Assembly: GCF_034314165.1 (NCBI RefSeq)
Contig: NZ_JAVIWK010000001.1
Location: forward strand, 1,689,001 to 1,753,000
Length of the DNA: 64,000 bases
Reading direction: 5' to 3'
From: Pseudomonas sp. Bout1
Lineage (GTDB): Bacteria > Pseudomonadota > Gammaproteobacteria > Pseudomonadales > Pseudomonadaceae
Shown: positions 33,510 through 43,762 of the stretch, piece after piece
Numbering within the stretch: the first letter of the stretch is position 1
Layout: each line of letters begins with the position of its first letter
Notes under the pieces: generated by a model
What the model saw: the letters and a program-made list of their open reading frames with translations, nothing else
Database searches by the model: none
Told to the model about the DNA's origin: nothing
Made by a program: the position numbers and the translations under genes

Positions 33510-34382
33510 TCACCACTGCATTTCGCCCTTGGCGACTTTGGCGCCCAGTTCCAGGGTGCTTTCGTCGCCCAGGTTCGGGTAACGCTTTTTCATCGCGCTG
33601 ATCAGCGCGGCAGAGTCCTTGGCCTTGGCGGTTTCTTCGTCAAATGCCTTGATGTAGTCGGCGGTGAACGCCACGGAGTTGAGCGAAGGTGTACCCAGGT
33701 AGTGACCCGGAATCACCGTGCGCGGTTTCAAATCCTGGATACGTTGCAAGGTCGCCAGCCAATCGGTGTGGGATTTGGCGGTCTGTGTATCGGCCATCCA
33801 CACGTGGATGTTTTCAGCGACGACTACACCACCGACCACCGCCTTGATCGACGGGATCCACACGAAGCTGCGGTCCGGTTGTGCACCGTCCAGGCCGATC
33901 ACTTCCAGTTGCTTGCCTTCCAGGGTCAGGCTGTGGCCCTTGAGTACCTGGGGAATGACGGCTTTGGCTGGCTTGTCGGCGCCCAGTTTCGGGCCCCAGA
34001 ACGCCAGTTTGGCTTCAACGGTGGCCTTGATATGGTCCACCACCGGCTGCGGCGCCACGATGTTGGCCTTCGGAAAGGCGGCAGTCAGTGTGTCGAGGCC
34101 GAAGTAGTAGTCGGGGTCGCCGTGGCTGATGTAGATGGTGGTGAGGCGCTTGCCGCTGGCGCGGATTTTTTGCACCAGTTGCTCGGCCTGGGTCTTGCCG
34201 AATTGGGCGTCCACCAAAATCGCGTCTTTCTCACCGCTGACCAGTACCGAGGTGACCGGCATCATTGCCGATTCACCCGGGTTGTAGGCGTCGAGGGTCA
34301 AGTCGGCAGCCACGGCGTGGGCGGCGAAAGCCAAGGTGACGGCGGCCAGGGCCACGCGCTTGAGCGGGGAGAATCCAAACAT
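33510..34382 (-). CDS. Exported metallo-beta-lactamase-fold protein with atypical metal motif
   Basis: 290 residues with a signal peptide (MFGFSPLKRVALAAVTLAFAAHAVAAD). The fold is MBL: SVLVSGEKDAILVDAQFG near residues 45-62, then TTIYISHGDPDYYFGLDTL at about 95-113, and VIPGHYLG later. The canonical HxHxDH motif is replaced by HGDPDY, so at least two metal ligands differ; either one metal is bound or the chemistry differs. It is the first gene of a probable pair with the NAD(P)-binding protein. A divergent LysR gene is 104 bases away and may regulate it. Confidence 0.78.
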   Translation of the reverse strand: MFGFSPLKRVALAAVTLAFAAHAVAADLTLDAYNPGESAMMPVTSVLVSGEKDAILVDAQFGKTQAEQLVQKIRASGKRLTTIYISHGDPDYYFGLDTLTAAFPKANIVAPQPVVDHIKATVEAKLAFWGPKLGADKPAKAVIPQVLKGHSLTLEGKQLEVIGLDGAQPDRSFVWIPSIKAVVGGVVVAENIHVWMADTQTAKSHTDWLATLQRIQDLKPRTVIPGHYLGTPSLNSVAFTADYIKAFDEETAKAKDSAALISAMKKRYPNLGDESTLELGAKVAKGEMQW

Positions 34383-34486
34383 GTGCAGCTCCAGTCATCG
34401 GTAAGGTGTGTACGGAGCTTAGTTGCACCAAACACTACAAAAAATGCGATGCTGGGACATAGTTTGTTTCTAAAATCGGGCAAATC

Positions 34487-35392
34487 ATGGATCGTCTTCA
34501 GGCAATGCGCGTGTTTGTGGCCGTGGTGGACCTGGGCAGCCAATCGGCGGCGGCCGACCACCTGGACCTGTCGCGGCCGGTGGTTTCACGCTACCTGGCG
34601 GAGCTGGAAGACTGGGTCGGTGCGCGGCTGATGCACCGCACCACCCGCAAGCTCAGTCTGACCGCGGCCGGCAGCGAAACCTTGCCCCGTTGCCGGCAGA
34701 TGCTGGAGTTGTGCAGCGACATGCAGGCCGCCGTCAGCGAACCGGACGAAGCGCCCCGAGGCCTGCTGCGCCTGAGTGTCAGCACCTCGTTCGGCCAGGC
34801 ACAGCTGGCCGACGCCATGGCCGAATACGTCAAGCGCTACCCCTTGGTCAGTATCGACATGCAGATGCTCGACCGTACGGTGAACCTGGTGGATGAGCGC
34901 ATCGACCTGGCGATCCGCACCAGCTTTGAACTGGACCCCAACCTGATCGCTCGCCGCCTTACGCTGTGCCGCTCGGTGATCTGCGCCTCGCCCGCTTATC
35001 TGCTGGAGCATCCGCAGCCTCGGCGGGTGCAGGACCTGGCCCGGCACAACTGCCTGACCCATTCCTACTTCGGCAAAAGCCTGTGGCACTTCATGGAAAA
35101 CGGCGAGCCGGTGTCGGTGCCGGTGCAGGGCAATATCAGCGCCAACGAGGCGAGCACCTTATTGCGGGTGACGCTGGCCGGTGCCGGAGTGTCGCGGCTG
35201 CCGAGCTATCAGGCGGGCGACTACATTCGCAGCGGCGAATTGATTCGCCTGCTGCCTGAGGCCGAGCCGCAGCAGATGAACATCTACGCGGTGTATGCCT
35301 CGCGCAAACACATGCCTTCAACGCTGCGCAGCCTGCTGGATTTTCTGGTGCTGAGGTTTGCGCAGGAGCCGGTGTGGGACGTCGGCCTCTGA
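34487..35392 (+). CDS. LysR-family regulator, divergent from the MBL gene
   Basis: 301 residues. Winged helix-turn-helix at about 1-60 (MDRLQAMRVFVAVVDLGSQSAAADHL, then SRPVVSRYLAELE), followed by the LysR substrate domain with DLAIRTSFELDPNLIARRL typical of the DmlR/CrgA-like branch. Divergent arrangement with the MBL-fold gene suggests it controls it and the NAD(P)-binding gene. No inducer can be named. Confidence 0.86.
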   Translation: MDRLQAMRVFVAVVDLGSQSAAADHLDLSRPVVSRYLAELEDWVGARLMHRTTRKLSLTAAGSETLPRCRQMLELCSDMQAAVSEPDEAPRGLLRLSVSTSFGQAQLADAMAEYVKRYPLVSIDMQMLDRTVNLVDERIDLAIRTSFELDPNLIARRLTLCRSVICASPAYLLEHPQPRRVQDLARHNCLTHSYFGKSLWHFMENGEPVSVPVQGNISANEASTLLRVTLAGAGVSRLPSYQAGDYIRSGELIRLLPEAEPQQMNIYAVYASRKHMPSTLRSLLDFLVLRFAQEPVWDVGL

Positions 35393-35502
35393 GCGACATA
35401 AACAGATTGAATGTCGCCCGATAAGCGACATGCCCCGTCTGAGCCATGCATCTGAACTATGCTTATCAAAGCACCTTCTTGATCGGATCAGAGGTCAGCA
35501 TC

Positions 35503-35679
35503 ATGTCGATCAAAACAAGAAAGTACCTGATGATTTTCACCCTGTGCGCCGCCGCCACCGCGCTTTATGGCACTGCCGCCTACCGCGTCGAGCAGACGCG
35601 CCTGCAGCCGGGCTTTGCCTCCAGTTGCAATCACGGGCAGTGCGTTGGCCACATGGCCGCCTTCAGCTCACTTCGCTAG
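35503..35679 (+). CDS. Small membrane or exported protein
   Basis: 58 residues. One hydrophobic helix at about 8-27 (YLMIFTLCAAATALYGTAAY) after a positive N terminus, so it is a signal anchor or signal peptide. The short polar tail has a Cys pair (SSCNHGQC). The start ATG is preceded by GAGGT. It overlaps the convergent AraC gene by 17 bases. No family is recognised. Confidence 0.5.
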   Translation: MSIKTRKYLMIFTLCAAATALYGTAAYRVEQTRLQPGFASSCNHGQCVGHMAAFSSLR

Positions 35680-36559
35680 TGTGCTGGTCGGCTTTCAACT
35701 GCTCCCGAAACGCTTTCGGGGAGAACCCGACGCGCCGGCGAAACAGCCGCGAGAAGTTGGTCGGGTCGGAAAACCCCAAGACCTCCGACATCTCATTGAT
35801 GGTCATGCTGGTGTAGGTCAGCAGGCGCTTGGCTTCCAGCAATTGGCGGTCGTGCATGATCTGCAGCGCCGGCTGCCCGCCCAATTCCCGACACGTACCG
35901 TTAAGGTGTGAGACCGAGATCCCGAGCTTGTGGGCCAGGTCTTCGATTTTCGGGTGTTCGCGGTAATGCTGCTCCACCAACTGGGTGAACCGGCGGAAGT
36001 ATTCGCGACCCCGAGGCGCCCGTGGGTGGCGGCGCTGGATGGCCTGGCGGCTGATCCACACCAGCAATACGCTGACCAGCGCGTGCATCATCATGTCCCG
36101 CGCCGGTTGATCGTTGGCGTACTCATCCTGCAAACGCGCAAACAGGCTGTTGAGGTAGTCACTGTCGCTGCCGGCAGGGTAGGTGCCCAGGCTATTCAGG
36201 CCATCCAGCGCCGCGCCCAGTTGCCCCTGCAAATGGGCCATCAGCGGCGCCGCCAGGGTGACCACAAACCCTTCGACGTTTTCCGAGAACCGAAACCCAT
36301 GCACGCATAGCGGCGGCAGCACCTGCAGCGTCGATTCGTTCAGGGTGCTGCGCTGGCCCTCGATCTCCAACTGTGCCTGGCCTTTGTGCACGTACAGCAA
36401 TTGGCACAGGTCGGCGTGCCGGTGGGGTTGGATTTCCCACTGATACTCACGGCTGCGCCGGGAGATGGTTTCGCAGTGCAACAAATCCGGGGTCGGCCAT
36501 TGCTGGCTCTCACCGTAGAGTTTGAACACTGGAATCGCGGCACTGGCAGTTTTGGTCAT
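35663..36559 (-). CDS. pobR: AraC-family regulator PobR-like
   Basis: 298 residues. The N-terminal half is a cupin-type sensor (WEIQPHRHADLCQLLYVHKGQAQLEI), and the C-terminal 100 residues are the AraC domain (IEDLAHKLGISVSHLNGTCRELGG and INEMSEVLGFSDPTNFSRLFRRRVGFSP). Divergent from pobA by 180 bases, as in other fluorescent pseudomonads where an AraC-type PobR activates pobA in response to 4-hydroxybenzoate. This differs from the IclR-type PobR of Acinetobacter. Confidence 0.85.
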   Translation of the reverse strand: MTKTASAAIPVFKLYGESQQWPTPDLLHCETISRRSREYQWEIQPHRHADLCQLLYVHKGQAQLEIEGQRSTLNESTLQVLPPLCVHGFRFSENVEGFVVTLAAPLMAHLQGQLGAALDGLNSLGTYPAGSDSDYLNSLFARLQDEYANDQPARDMMMHALVSVLLVWISRQAIQRRHPRAPRGREYFRRFTQLVEQHYREHPKIEDLAHKLGISVSHLNGTCRELGGQPALQIMHDRQLLEAKRLLTYTSMTINEMSEVLGFSDPTNFSRLFRRRVGFSPKAFREQLKADQHTSEVS

Positions 36560-36718
36560 GGCTTCATCCGATACTTCGGGATAATTGTGCGGTAATCGCC
36601 CTAATTGGCGAAAAGCGCAGCTTTAGGCTCAGTTTTCACCTTCTTATGCCGTGCACTCAAGTGAAAAATGCCAGCAACACCATCAATGACAACTCTTTCA
36701 CCGAATACGTTCGAGTGA

Positions 36719-37933
<1,215 letters not shown>

Positions 37934-38007
37934 CCAGCTATCCAGTACACTGACGAGCATTCCCGCGGGCCACCTTTTCCCGTGGGGCTTTGCCTGCAGG
38001 TTCTGCC

Positions 38008-39519
38008 GTGACCCACCTTAATCAGCCCGCCACACCCGCTGTTCGCAGTGTCCTTGTTGCCTTGATGATGGCGATTTTTCTCGGGGCCCTGGACCAGACC
38101 ATCGTTGCCGTCTCCATGCCGGCGATTTCCGCCCAGTTCCACGACGTCAACCTGCTGGCCTGGGTGATCTCTGGCTACATGGTGGCAATGACCGTGGCGG
38201 TGCCGATCTACGGCAAGCTCGGCGACCTGTACGGGCGACGGCCGATGATGCTGATCGGCATGGGCCTGTTCACCATTGCCTCGTTGTTTTGTGGCATGGC
38301 CCAAAGCATGGAGCAACTGGTGCTGGCGCGGATCCTCCAGGGCATCGGTGCCGGCGGGATGATTTCGGTCAGCCAGGCGATCATCGGCGACATCATCCCA
38401 CCCCGCGAGCGCGGGCGTTACCAGGGTTACTTCAGCAGCATGTACGCGGTGGCGAGCGTGGCTGGCCCGGTGTTGGGCGGCTACATGACCGAGTACCTGT
38501 CGTGGCGCTGGGTGTTTCTGATCAACCTGCCGCTGGGCGCGGGCGCGTGGTGGGTGGCCCACCGTACGCTGGTGGGGCTGCCGCTGCCGCAGCGCAAGCC
38601 GGTGATCGACTACCTCGGCACCGTGCTGATGATCGTCGGTTTGACGGCGCTGTTGCTGGGCATCACCGAAATCGGCCAGGGGCATCATTGGCGCGATGAT
38701 GAGGTGTTGGGGCTGTTGGTGTGTGCGTTGGTGGCGTTGACGGTGTTGGTATGGCACGAGCGGCGCGCGCGGGAGCCGTTGTTGCCGATGCACCTGTTTG
38801 CCAACCGCAGTGCGGTGTTGTGCTGGTGCACGATTTTCTTTACCAGTTTCCAGGCGATCTCGCTGATTGTGCTGATGCCGCTGCGGTATCAGACGGTCAC
38901 CGGCGCGGGAGCCGACAGTGCGGCGTTGCATTTGTTGCCGTTGGCCATGGGGTTGCCGATGGGGGCGTATTTTGCGGGGCGGATGACGTCGGTGACGGGG
39001 CGCTATAAGCCGATGATTCTTACGGGGGCGTTGCTGACGCCGATTGCCATTCTCGGTATGGCGTTGAGTGCGCCTCAGGCTGTGGTATTGAGCAGTTTGT
39101 TTATGTTGCTCAGTGGGATTGCCGCCGGGATGCAGTTTCCGACTTCGTTGGTGGGCACGCAAAATTCGGTGGAGCAGCGCGATATTGGCGTGGCTACCAG
39201 TACCACCAACCTGTTTCGTTCCCTGGGGGGCGCGGTTGGGGTGGCGTGCATGTCGGCGCTGTTGCTGGCGTTGTTACAGGATTCGAGTTTTGCGCACTTG
39301 GCGAGTGGGGCTCTGGTGGCAGAGGGCAGTTCCGGGAATGTGCTGCTGGATGGTTTGAATGCAGCGCCCGGGGCGGCGCAGGATGCGTTGCGCGGGGAGC
39401 TGCTGGTCACCTTCCGGCATTTGCTGATGGTCAGCGCCGCAGTTTCGTTGTTGGGCTTGGCCGCCGCGATTGCCATGCCGAACCACGTGCTACGCGGGCG
39501 AGAAGACAAGGCAAAGTAA
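38008..39519 (+). CDS. MFS transporter, DHA2 family (EmrB/QacA type)
   Basis: 503 residues with 14 hydrophobic segments. The start chosen is the GTG at 38008, which follows CAGG; an in-frame TTG at 37990 is less likely. GALDQTIVAVSMPAI (motif D1), GKLGDLYGRRPMM (motif A) and LARILQGIGAGGMISVSQAII (motif B) are DHA2 hallmarks, as is the later GPVLGGYMTEYLSWRWVFLINLP (motif C). Probably drug or aromatic-compound efflux. It begins 74 bases after pobA, so co-transcription and a link to aromatic acids are possible, but not shown. Confidence 0.88.
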   Translation: MTHLNQPATPAVRSVLVALMMAIFLGALDQTIVAVSMPAISAQFHDVNLLAWVISGYMVAMTVAVPIYGKLGDLYGRRPMMLIGMGLFTIASLFCGMAQSMEQLVLARILQGIGAGGMISVSQAIIGDIIPPRERGRYQGYFSSMYAVASVAGPVLGGYMTEYLSWRWVFLINLPLGAGAWWVAHRTLVGLPLPQRKPVIDYLGTVLMIVGLTALLLGITEIGQGHHWRDDEVLGLLVCALVALTVLVWHERRAREPLLPMHLFANRSAVLCWCTIFFTSFQAISLIVLMPLRYQTVTGAGADSAALHLLPLAMGLPMGAYFAGRMTSVTGRYKPMILTGALLTPIAILGMALSAPQAVVLSSLFMLLSGIAAGMQFPTSLVGTQNSVEQRDIGVATSTTNLFRSLGGAVGVACMSALLLALLQDSSFAHLASGALVAEGSSGNVLLDGLNAAPGAAQDALRGELLVTFRHLLMVSAAVSLLGLAAAIAMPNHVLRGREDKAK

Positions 39520-39535
39520 CCCGCTCTCTAATGTA

Positions 39536-39585
39536 AACACGGTCAATGTGAGAGTTGGCAAGCCAGCTCTCACATTGACCGTGTT
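39536..39585. repeat. Long near-perfect hairpin, REP-like
   Basis: 19-base perfect arms (39536-39554 and 39567-39585) with a 12-base centre that itself pairs, giving about 25 base pairs. No T tract. It lies between the convergent MFS and cache genes, where it could act as an attenuator or terminator or mark a REP variant (core GAGAGTTGGCAAGCCAGCTCTC-like). Confidence 0.85.
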
Positions 39586-39607
39586 CCAGCATTTAAATAG
39601 GTGACCT

Positions 39608-40447
39608 TCACGGGCTGTAATACCCCACAGCAACCATGAAATGTCCGGTTTTGCGCAAATACGCATGCTTGTTTTCAACCTTCCCGGTCACCGGGTTTTT
39701 CCAGCGATACTCGTATTCCCCCTGACCCTGCTCCGCCATGACCGCCAGAATTGGCTCACCCACCGGCTTCCCGTCGGGATCCTTGATCTTGCTGAAGTCG
39801 GTGTTGACCAAGCGCGGATTGGTGCCATGGGCTACATAACGTCCGGTGTCGAGATCCACCACAAACACATACAGGTCGTCCTGCAGGAAACCACCCTGCA
39901 TGGCGTTGATCGCCTTGAGCGTACCCGCCTGATCCTTCTCCAGCGCCTTGACCGCCTTGTTCCGCAGGGCTCTGGCATGTTCCGGCGTTGCCCGTGGCAA
40001 GTAATAACCCACGGCCAGGATCCGCTGCCCAACGCGCTGGTAATACACATGCTTGCGCTCGACCTTGCCATCATTCCAGTTTTGCCACCGGTAGTCGGCC
40101 TGCTGGATGCCACTGCCCTCAGGCACCGCCAACGCGTCCTTGAACGACTTGTTCAGGTCCGGCCCAAGCACCTCGGAAACATTGCGCCCGATCAACGCAG
40201 AAGAGGGCCCGCCACTTGCCAGCAGCACGCCCTGGGTGTCGACCACAAACACGTAACGGTCCTGGTCGACAAATTCACCCTGGCGACTGAACGCCGCAAA
40301 GGCCTTGTCGCCATTGCTCTGGTAATACGCCAAGGCCTTTTCCAACAAGGCCTTGGCGGCTTGGGCGTCCGCATCCTCAGGGGTCGCGGCATGCACCTGG
40401 CCAAAACACAACAGCAGCAGCCAGGTGGCTCGGAGCAGTCCCTTCAT
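39608..40447 (-). CDS. Periplasmic double-cache-domain protein
   Basis: 279 residues with a signal peptide (MKGLLRATWLLLLCFGQVHAA) and no other membrane segment. Two similar cache units follow. The first is at about 30-140 (KALAYYQSNGDKAFAAFSRQGEFVDQDRYVFVVDTQGVLLASGG, ending VYYQRVGQRILAVGYYLP). The second is at about 155-279 (QDDLYVFVVDLDTGRYVAHGTNPRL, ending AYLRKTGHFMVAVGYYSP). Cache domains bind small organic ligands; without a signalling domain it is a periplasmic binding or accessory protein. It is 55 bases downstream of cynS on the same strand, so it could share the cyanate transcript. Confidence 0.85.
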   Translation of the reverse strand: MKGLLRATWLLLLCFGQVHAATPEDADAQAAKALLEKALAYYQSNGDKAFAAFSRQGEFVDQDRYVFVVDTQGVLLASGGPSSALIGRNVSEVLGPDLNKSFKDALAVPEGSGIQQADYRWQNWNDGKVERKHVYYQRVGQRILAVGYYLPRATPEHARALRNKAVKALEKDQAGTLKAINAMQGGFLQDDLYVFVVDLDTGRYVAHGTNPRLVNTDFSKIKDPDGKPVGEPILAVMAEQGQGEYEYRWKNPVTGKVENKHAYLRKTGHFMVAVGYYSP

Positions 40448-40502
40448 TACCCGTCCCTCGTTCTTGTTGGTGTGCCAAGAGCGTAGACGCTTTACCGGAA
40501 AA

Positions 40503-40973
40503 TCAGAACGGTTTGGTCGGCAGGTATTTGCCATCCAGGGTGATCACCGCGCGGGAGCCGCCGTCCGGGTCTTCGACCTTCTTGATGTCGAGCTTGAAGT
40601 TGATCGCGCTGATGATGCCGTCGCCAAACTGCTCGTGTACCAGTGCCTTGAGGGTCGAACCGTAGACTTGCAGCATTTCATAAAAGCGGTACATGGTCGG
40701 ATCTGTGGGCACGCCGCCGGGGAAGCTGCCGCGCAGGGGCACGGTTTGCAGCAGGCGGCTGGCGTCCTGGTCCAGGCCGAGTTTGTCGCAGACCACATCG
40801 GCAGCGTCTTTGGGCAGCGGGTGCTGGCCGAGCAGGGCGGCGGTGACGAACGCCAGGCTCAGGCCGGTGCCGTCGGTGAGGTCCTGCCACGACAGGTTCT
40901 TGCGTGCCTTGATGTCGATGACGGTGTCGGCCAGGGCCAGGCGTGGGGTTTGGGCGAATTGGGAGTGCAACAT
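40503..40973 (-). CDS. cynS: Cyanase (cyanate hydratase)
   Basis: 156 residues, the length of the E. coli enzyme. Catalytic Arg96, Glu99 and Ser122 are all present at the same numbering (MYRFYEM and DGIISAI). N-terminal helical DNA-binding-like bundle, C-terminal catalytic dimer strand. Converts cyanate plus bicarbonate to carbamate, hence ammonia and CO2. It follows cynT by 29 bases, so bicarbonate is regenerated by the neighbour product. Confidence 0.96.
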   Translation of the reverse strand: MLHSQFAQTPRLALADTVIDIKARKNLSWQDLTDGTGLSLAFVTAALLGQHPLPKDAADVVCDKLGLDQDASRLLQTVPLRGSFPGGVPTDPTMYRFYEMLQVYGSTLKALVHEQFGDGIISAINFKLDIKKVEDPDGGSRAVITLDGKYLPTKPF

Positions 40974-41002
40974 GCTGATTTCCTCTTGGGGTTGAATAAG
41001 GT

Positions 41003-41644
41003 TCAGGCGGCGTGGGCGCGGGTGGTGGGGTGGTCGAGCAGGGACACGAAGCGCCCGCTGCGGCCATCCAGGGCGTCGATGCCGCCGCTTTCGATGTCGT
41101 AGACCCAGCCGTGCAGGCTCAGTCGGCCTTGTTCCAGGGCCAGGGCCACTGAAGGATGTGTCTTGAGATTAGCCAATTGGGCGACCACGTTTTCCCGTAC
41201 CAGCGAATTCAGCCGGTCGGCGTCTGAGGCGTGAGTGCGGGCGGCGTTGATCACCTTGGCCGACTCGGCATGGCGCAGCCAGTTGGCGACGGCGGGCAAG
41301 TGATCCAGGCATTTGCAGGTGGAAATGGCGGTCATGGCACCGCAGTCGGAGTGGCCGCAGATCACGATGTCGCTGACGCCGAGAACGGCTACCGCATATT
41401 CGACGGTGGCCGACACGCCGCCCGGCTCCGGGCCGTAGGACGGTACGATGTTGCCGGCATTGCGGATCACGAACAGGTCGCCAGGTTCCTGCTGGGTCAG
41501 CAGCTCCGGGACTACACGGCTGTCGGAACAGGACACGAACAGCGTGCCGGGGTTTTGCGTGGTGGCAAGGTGCTTGAACAGGTCACTGCGTTGGGTGAAG
41601 GCTTCACCCTGGAACTTGCGAAAGCCGTCGATGAGATCTTGCAT
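41003..41644 (-). CDS. cynT: Carbonic anhydrase of the cyanate operon
   Basis: 213 residues, beta class. Zinc ligands Cys39, His98 and Cys101, with the Asp41-Arg43 pair ([19 protein letters not shown]), at the same numbering as E. coli CynT. AAGGAG precedes the ATG at 41644; the open frame continues upstream but without coding sense. It keeps bicarbonate available for cyanase and stops its loss as CO2. First gene of the leftward operon, divergent from cynR. Confidence 0.93.
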   Translation of the reverse strand: MQDLIDGFRKFQGEAFTQRSDLFKHLATTQNPGTLFVSCSDSRVVPELLTQQEPGDLFVIRNAGNIVPSYGPEPGGVSATVEYAVAVLGVSDIVICGHSDCGAMTAISTCKCLDHLPAVANWLRHAESAKVINAARTHASDADRLNSLVRENVVAQLANLKTHPSVALALEQGRLSLHGWVYDIESGGIDALDGRSGRFVSLLDHPTTRAHAA

Positions 41645-41723
41645 GGTGGTTCTCCTTGCGTCGCTGATGGGGCAAGGATGGAAGTTTTCAGCTATAGCGT
41701 CCAAGACCGGCTTATTATGATTT

Positions 41724-41742
41724 CTATAAGTCATGCCTATAG
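41724..41742. promoter_or_regulatory. Putative CynR binding site
   Basis: CTATAAG-TCATG-CCTATAG, an imperfect inverted repeat (TATAAG/CCTATA) with the T-N11-A spacing of LysR sites. It lies in the divergent region between cynT and cynR, close to the cynR start. Confidence 0.55.
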
Positions 41743-41756
41743 TTGGAGCGTCTTCC

Positions 41757-42623
41757 ATGTTGCTGCGTCATATCCGCTACCTGCTGGCCGTTGCCGAGCA
41801 CCGCAATTTCACCCGGGCGGCCGAGGCACTGCATGTGTCGCAGCCGACCTTGTCGCAGCAGATCAAGCAACTGGAAGACACCCTCGGTGCACCATTGCTG
41901 GACCGATCCGGGCGCAGCGTCAGCCTGACCGACGCAGGGCAGGCCTATGTGCGTTTTGCGCGCCTGGCGTTGCAGGATTTGCAGGCCGGCACCCGCGCCA
42001 TGCATGACGTGCAGGACCTGAGCCGTGGCAGCTTGCGCCTGGCGATGACGCCGACATTTACCGCTTACCTGATCGGGCCGTTGCTGGCGCGATTCAACGG
42101 GCTGTATCCGGGGATAACAGTCAGCGTCGAGGAGCTGACCCAGGACCGCATGGAAGCGGCGCTGACCGAGGATCTATTGGATATCGGCATCGGTTTTACT
42201 GGTGAGCATCTGCCGGATATTGAATGTGAAGGGGTGTTTGTCGAGGCGTTGAGTGTGGTGGTGAGTGCCGGCCATCCCGGCGTCGGCCCAGAGGCGTGGC
42301 TTCAGCAGCCGTTGGTGTTGCTGAACGCGGGGTTCGCCACGCGGCACTACATTGATGAGTATTGCCGCAGCCAGGGCGTGAAGCCGCGGATCTGCATGGA
42401 GGCCAATTCCATCAGCGCGATTATTGAAATCGTCCGTAATACCGCGCTGGCGACCATCCTGCCCAGCGCGATTGCCCAGGTGCAGGCGGGCTTGCAGGCA
42501 GTGCCCCTAAGCCCGTCCTTGCCGCAACGCACGGCGGCGCTGCTCAGTCGCAAGGGCGCTTACCGCAGTGCGGCGTGCAGGGCGTTTGTCGAACTGGTCA
42601 GGGCGCAGCCAACCACTGGTTGA
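41757..42623 (+). CDS. cynR: LysR-family activator of the cyanate genes
   Basis: 288 residues. Winged helix-turn-helix at about 1-60 ([26 protein letters not shown], then [20 protein letters not shown]). The inducer domain includes [28 protein letters not shown] upstream of the ATG at 41757. It is divergent from cynTS, as in E. coli, where CynR activates on cyanate. The 3' end overlaps the convergent PheC-like gene by 26 bases. Confidence 0.88.
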   Translation: MLLRHIRYLLAVAEHRNFTRAAEALHVSQPTLSQQIKQLEDTLGAPLLDRSGRSVSLTDAGQAYVRFARLALQDLQAGTRAMHDVQDLSRGSLRLAMTPTFTAYLIGPLLARFNGLYPGITVSVEELTQDRMEAALTEDLLDIGIGFTGEHLPDIECEGVFVEALSVVVSAGHPGVGPEAWLQQPLVLLNAGFATRHYIDEYCRSQGVKPRICMEANSISAIIEIVRNTALATILPSAIAQVQAGLQAVPLSPSLPQRTAALLSRKGAYRSAACRAFVELVRAQPTTG

Positions 42624-43374
42624 TGATGCCGTCATACACGCCGGTCACCGTGCTCAAGTGCAGCCACTGGTCCACGTAGCTCTTCCAGGCCACGTCATCA
42701 CGAGGCAGCAAAAACGCCTTCTCGCTGTACTGCATGTACCGCTCGGGGTTCACCGCACACAGCCCCGGCTTGAGCTTTTGCTGGTAGCGGGCCTCGCTGG
42801 CGTCGGTGATCATCACGTCCGCCTTGTTGGCCAGCAGTTGCTCGAAAATGGTCACGTTGTCCGGGAACAGCGTCAGTTGCGCCTTACCCAGATGCGCCCG
42901 TGCAAACACTTCGTTGGTGCCACCCGAAGGCTCGATCACTCGCACCTGCGGCTGGTTGATCTGCTCCACCGTCTGGTAGCGCTGCACATCGGCGCAGCGC
43001 ACCAGCGGGATCTTGCCGTCGACGCCCAATGGCTGGCTGAAAAACGCCTTCTTCTGCCGCTCCAGCGACACCGAAATACCGCCGAGCGCAATATCACAGC
43101 GTTGGGCCAGGAAGTCCGGCATCAGGGTTTTCCAGGTGGTCGGCACCCATTTCACCTGTACCCCAAGGCTTTTGGCCAGGGATTGGGCCATGGCGATGTC
43201 GATGCCTTCGTAGCTGCCGTCCGGGCGCAAATAGCTGTAGGGCTTGTAATCGCCGGTGGTGCAGACGCTCATTTCACCGCGCTGGAGCACTTCATCCAGA
43301 CGCGACGCGGGGCTGTCGGCCTGGGCCTGGGCAGACAGGCCGGCCAGCAGGGAAAGGGTCAGCAAAGCTTTCAT
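42598..43374 (-). CDS. PheC-like periplasmic cyclohexadienyl dehydratase or solute-binding protein
   Basis: 258 residues with a signal peptide (MKALLTLSLLAGLSAQAQAD). The mature part is the family-3 binding-protein fold. It has several blocks close to P. aeruginosa PheC: SVCTTGDYKPYSYLRPDGSYEG, WKTLMPDF, GGTNEVFARAHLGKA, DNVTIFEQLLANKADVMITDASEAR and KAFLLPRDD. PheC acts in the periplasm on prephenate and arogenate. Whether the active-site residues are all kept was not checked, so a plain amino-acid binding role remains possible. No ABC permease is adjacent. Confidence 0.7.
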   Translation of the reverse strand: MKALLTLSLLAGLSAQAQADSPASRLDEVLQRGEMSVCTTGDYKPYSYLRPDGSYEGIDIAMAQSLAKSLGVQVKWVPTTWKTLMPDFLAQRCDIALGGISVSLERQKKAFFSQPLGVDGKIPLVRCADVQRYQTVEQINQPQVRVIEPSGGTNEVFARAHLGKAQLTLFPDNVTIFEQLLANKADVMITDASEARYQQKLKPGLCAVNPERYMQYSEKAFLLPRDDVAWKSYVDQWLHLSTVTGVYDGIINQWLAAP

Positions 43375-43762
43375 GCGGTCGAGTCCTTGGGCATGGGCAG
43401 GGTCGACATTATTTGCAAATGTTTAGCCACGGCACAACCAAACTCCGTCAAGACTGGATTTAACGGCTTAACCTTGCGTGTGAGGCTGCCCGGCATCTCT
43501 TCACTGTGATTTTGCGCATGGACGGTTCCCCCGACACACCCACCGTGACATCGCCAGGCGCCACCGCGTCCAGCCGCTCGGACCGTCGTCGGATCACCGC
43601 TGATACGCTTCCCTGCGAACTTGCCTTCTGGGCGCTGTGGCACTGCCGCCACGCGCGCCCACCGGACACCTTTCCCACACGTTGATTTGCCCCATTGGAT
43701 GCCCCGAGCATCTGCCCGGCAGCGCCCGCGCGCCCGCCTGACGCGAACGTATGAGAATGCCC
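43375..43762. other. Intergenic region upstream of the glutamine synthetase gene
   Basis: About 390 bases between divergent genes. A frame of 55 codons from the ATG at 43518 (MDGSPDTPTVTS...) exists but lacks a ribosome-binding site and is Arg/Pro/His-rich, so I do not call it. A larger open frame on the minus strand mirrors the synthetase gene. No strong promoter or palindrome was seen. Confidence 0.4.

Noticed and set aside
43518..43685. 55-codon ORF between the PheC-like gene and the glutamine synthetase gene
   Set aside because: No ribosome-binding site and biased composition.
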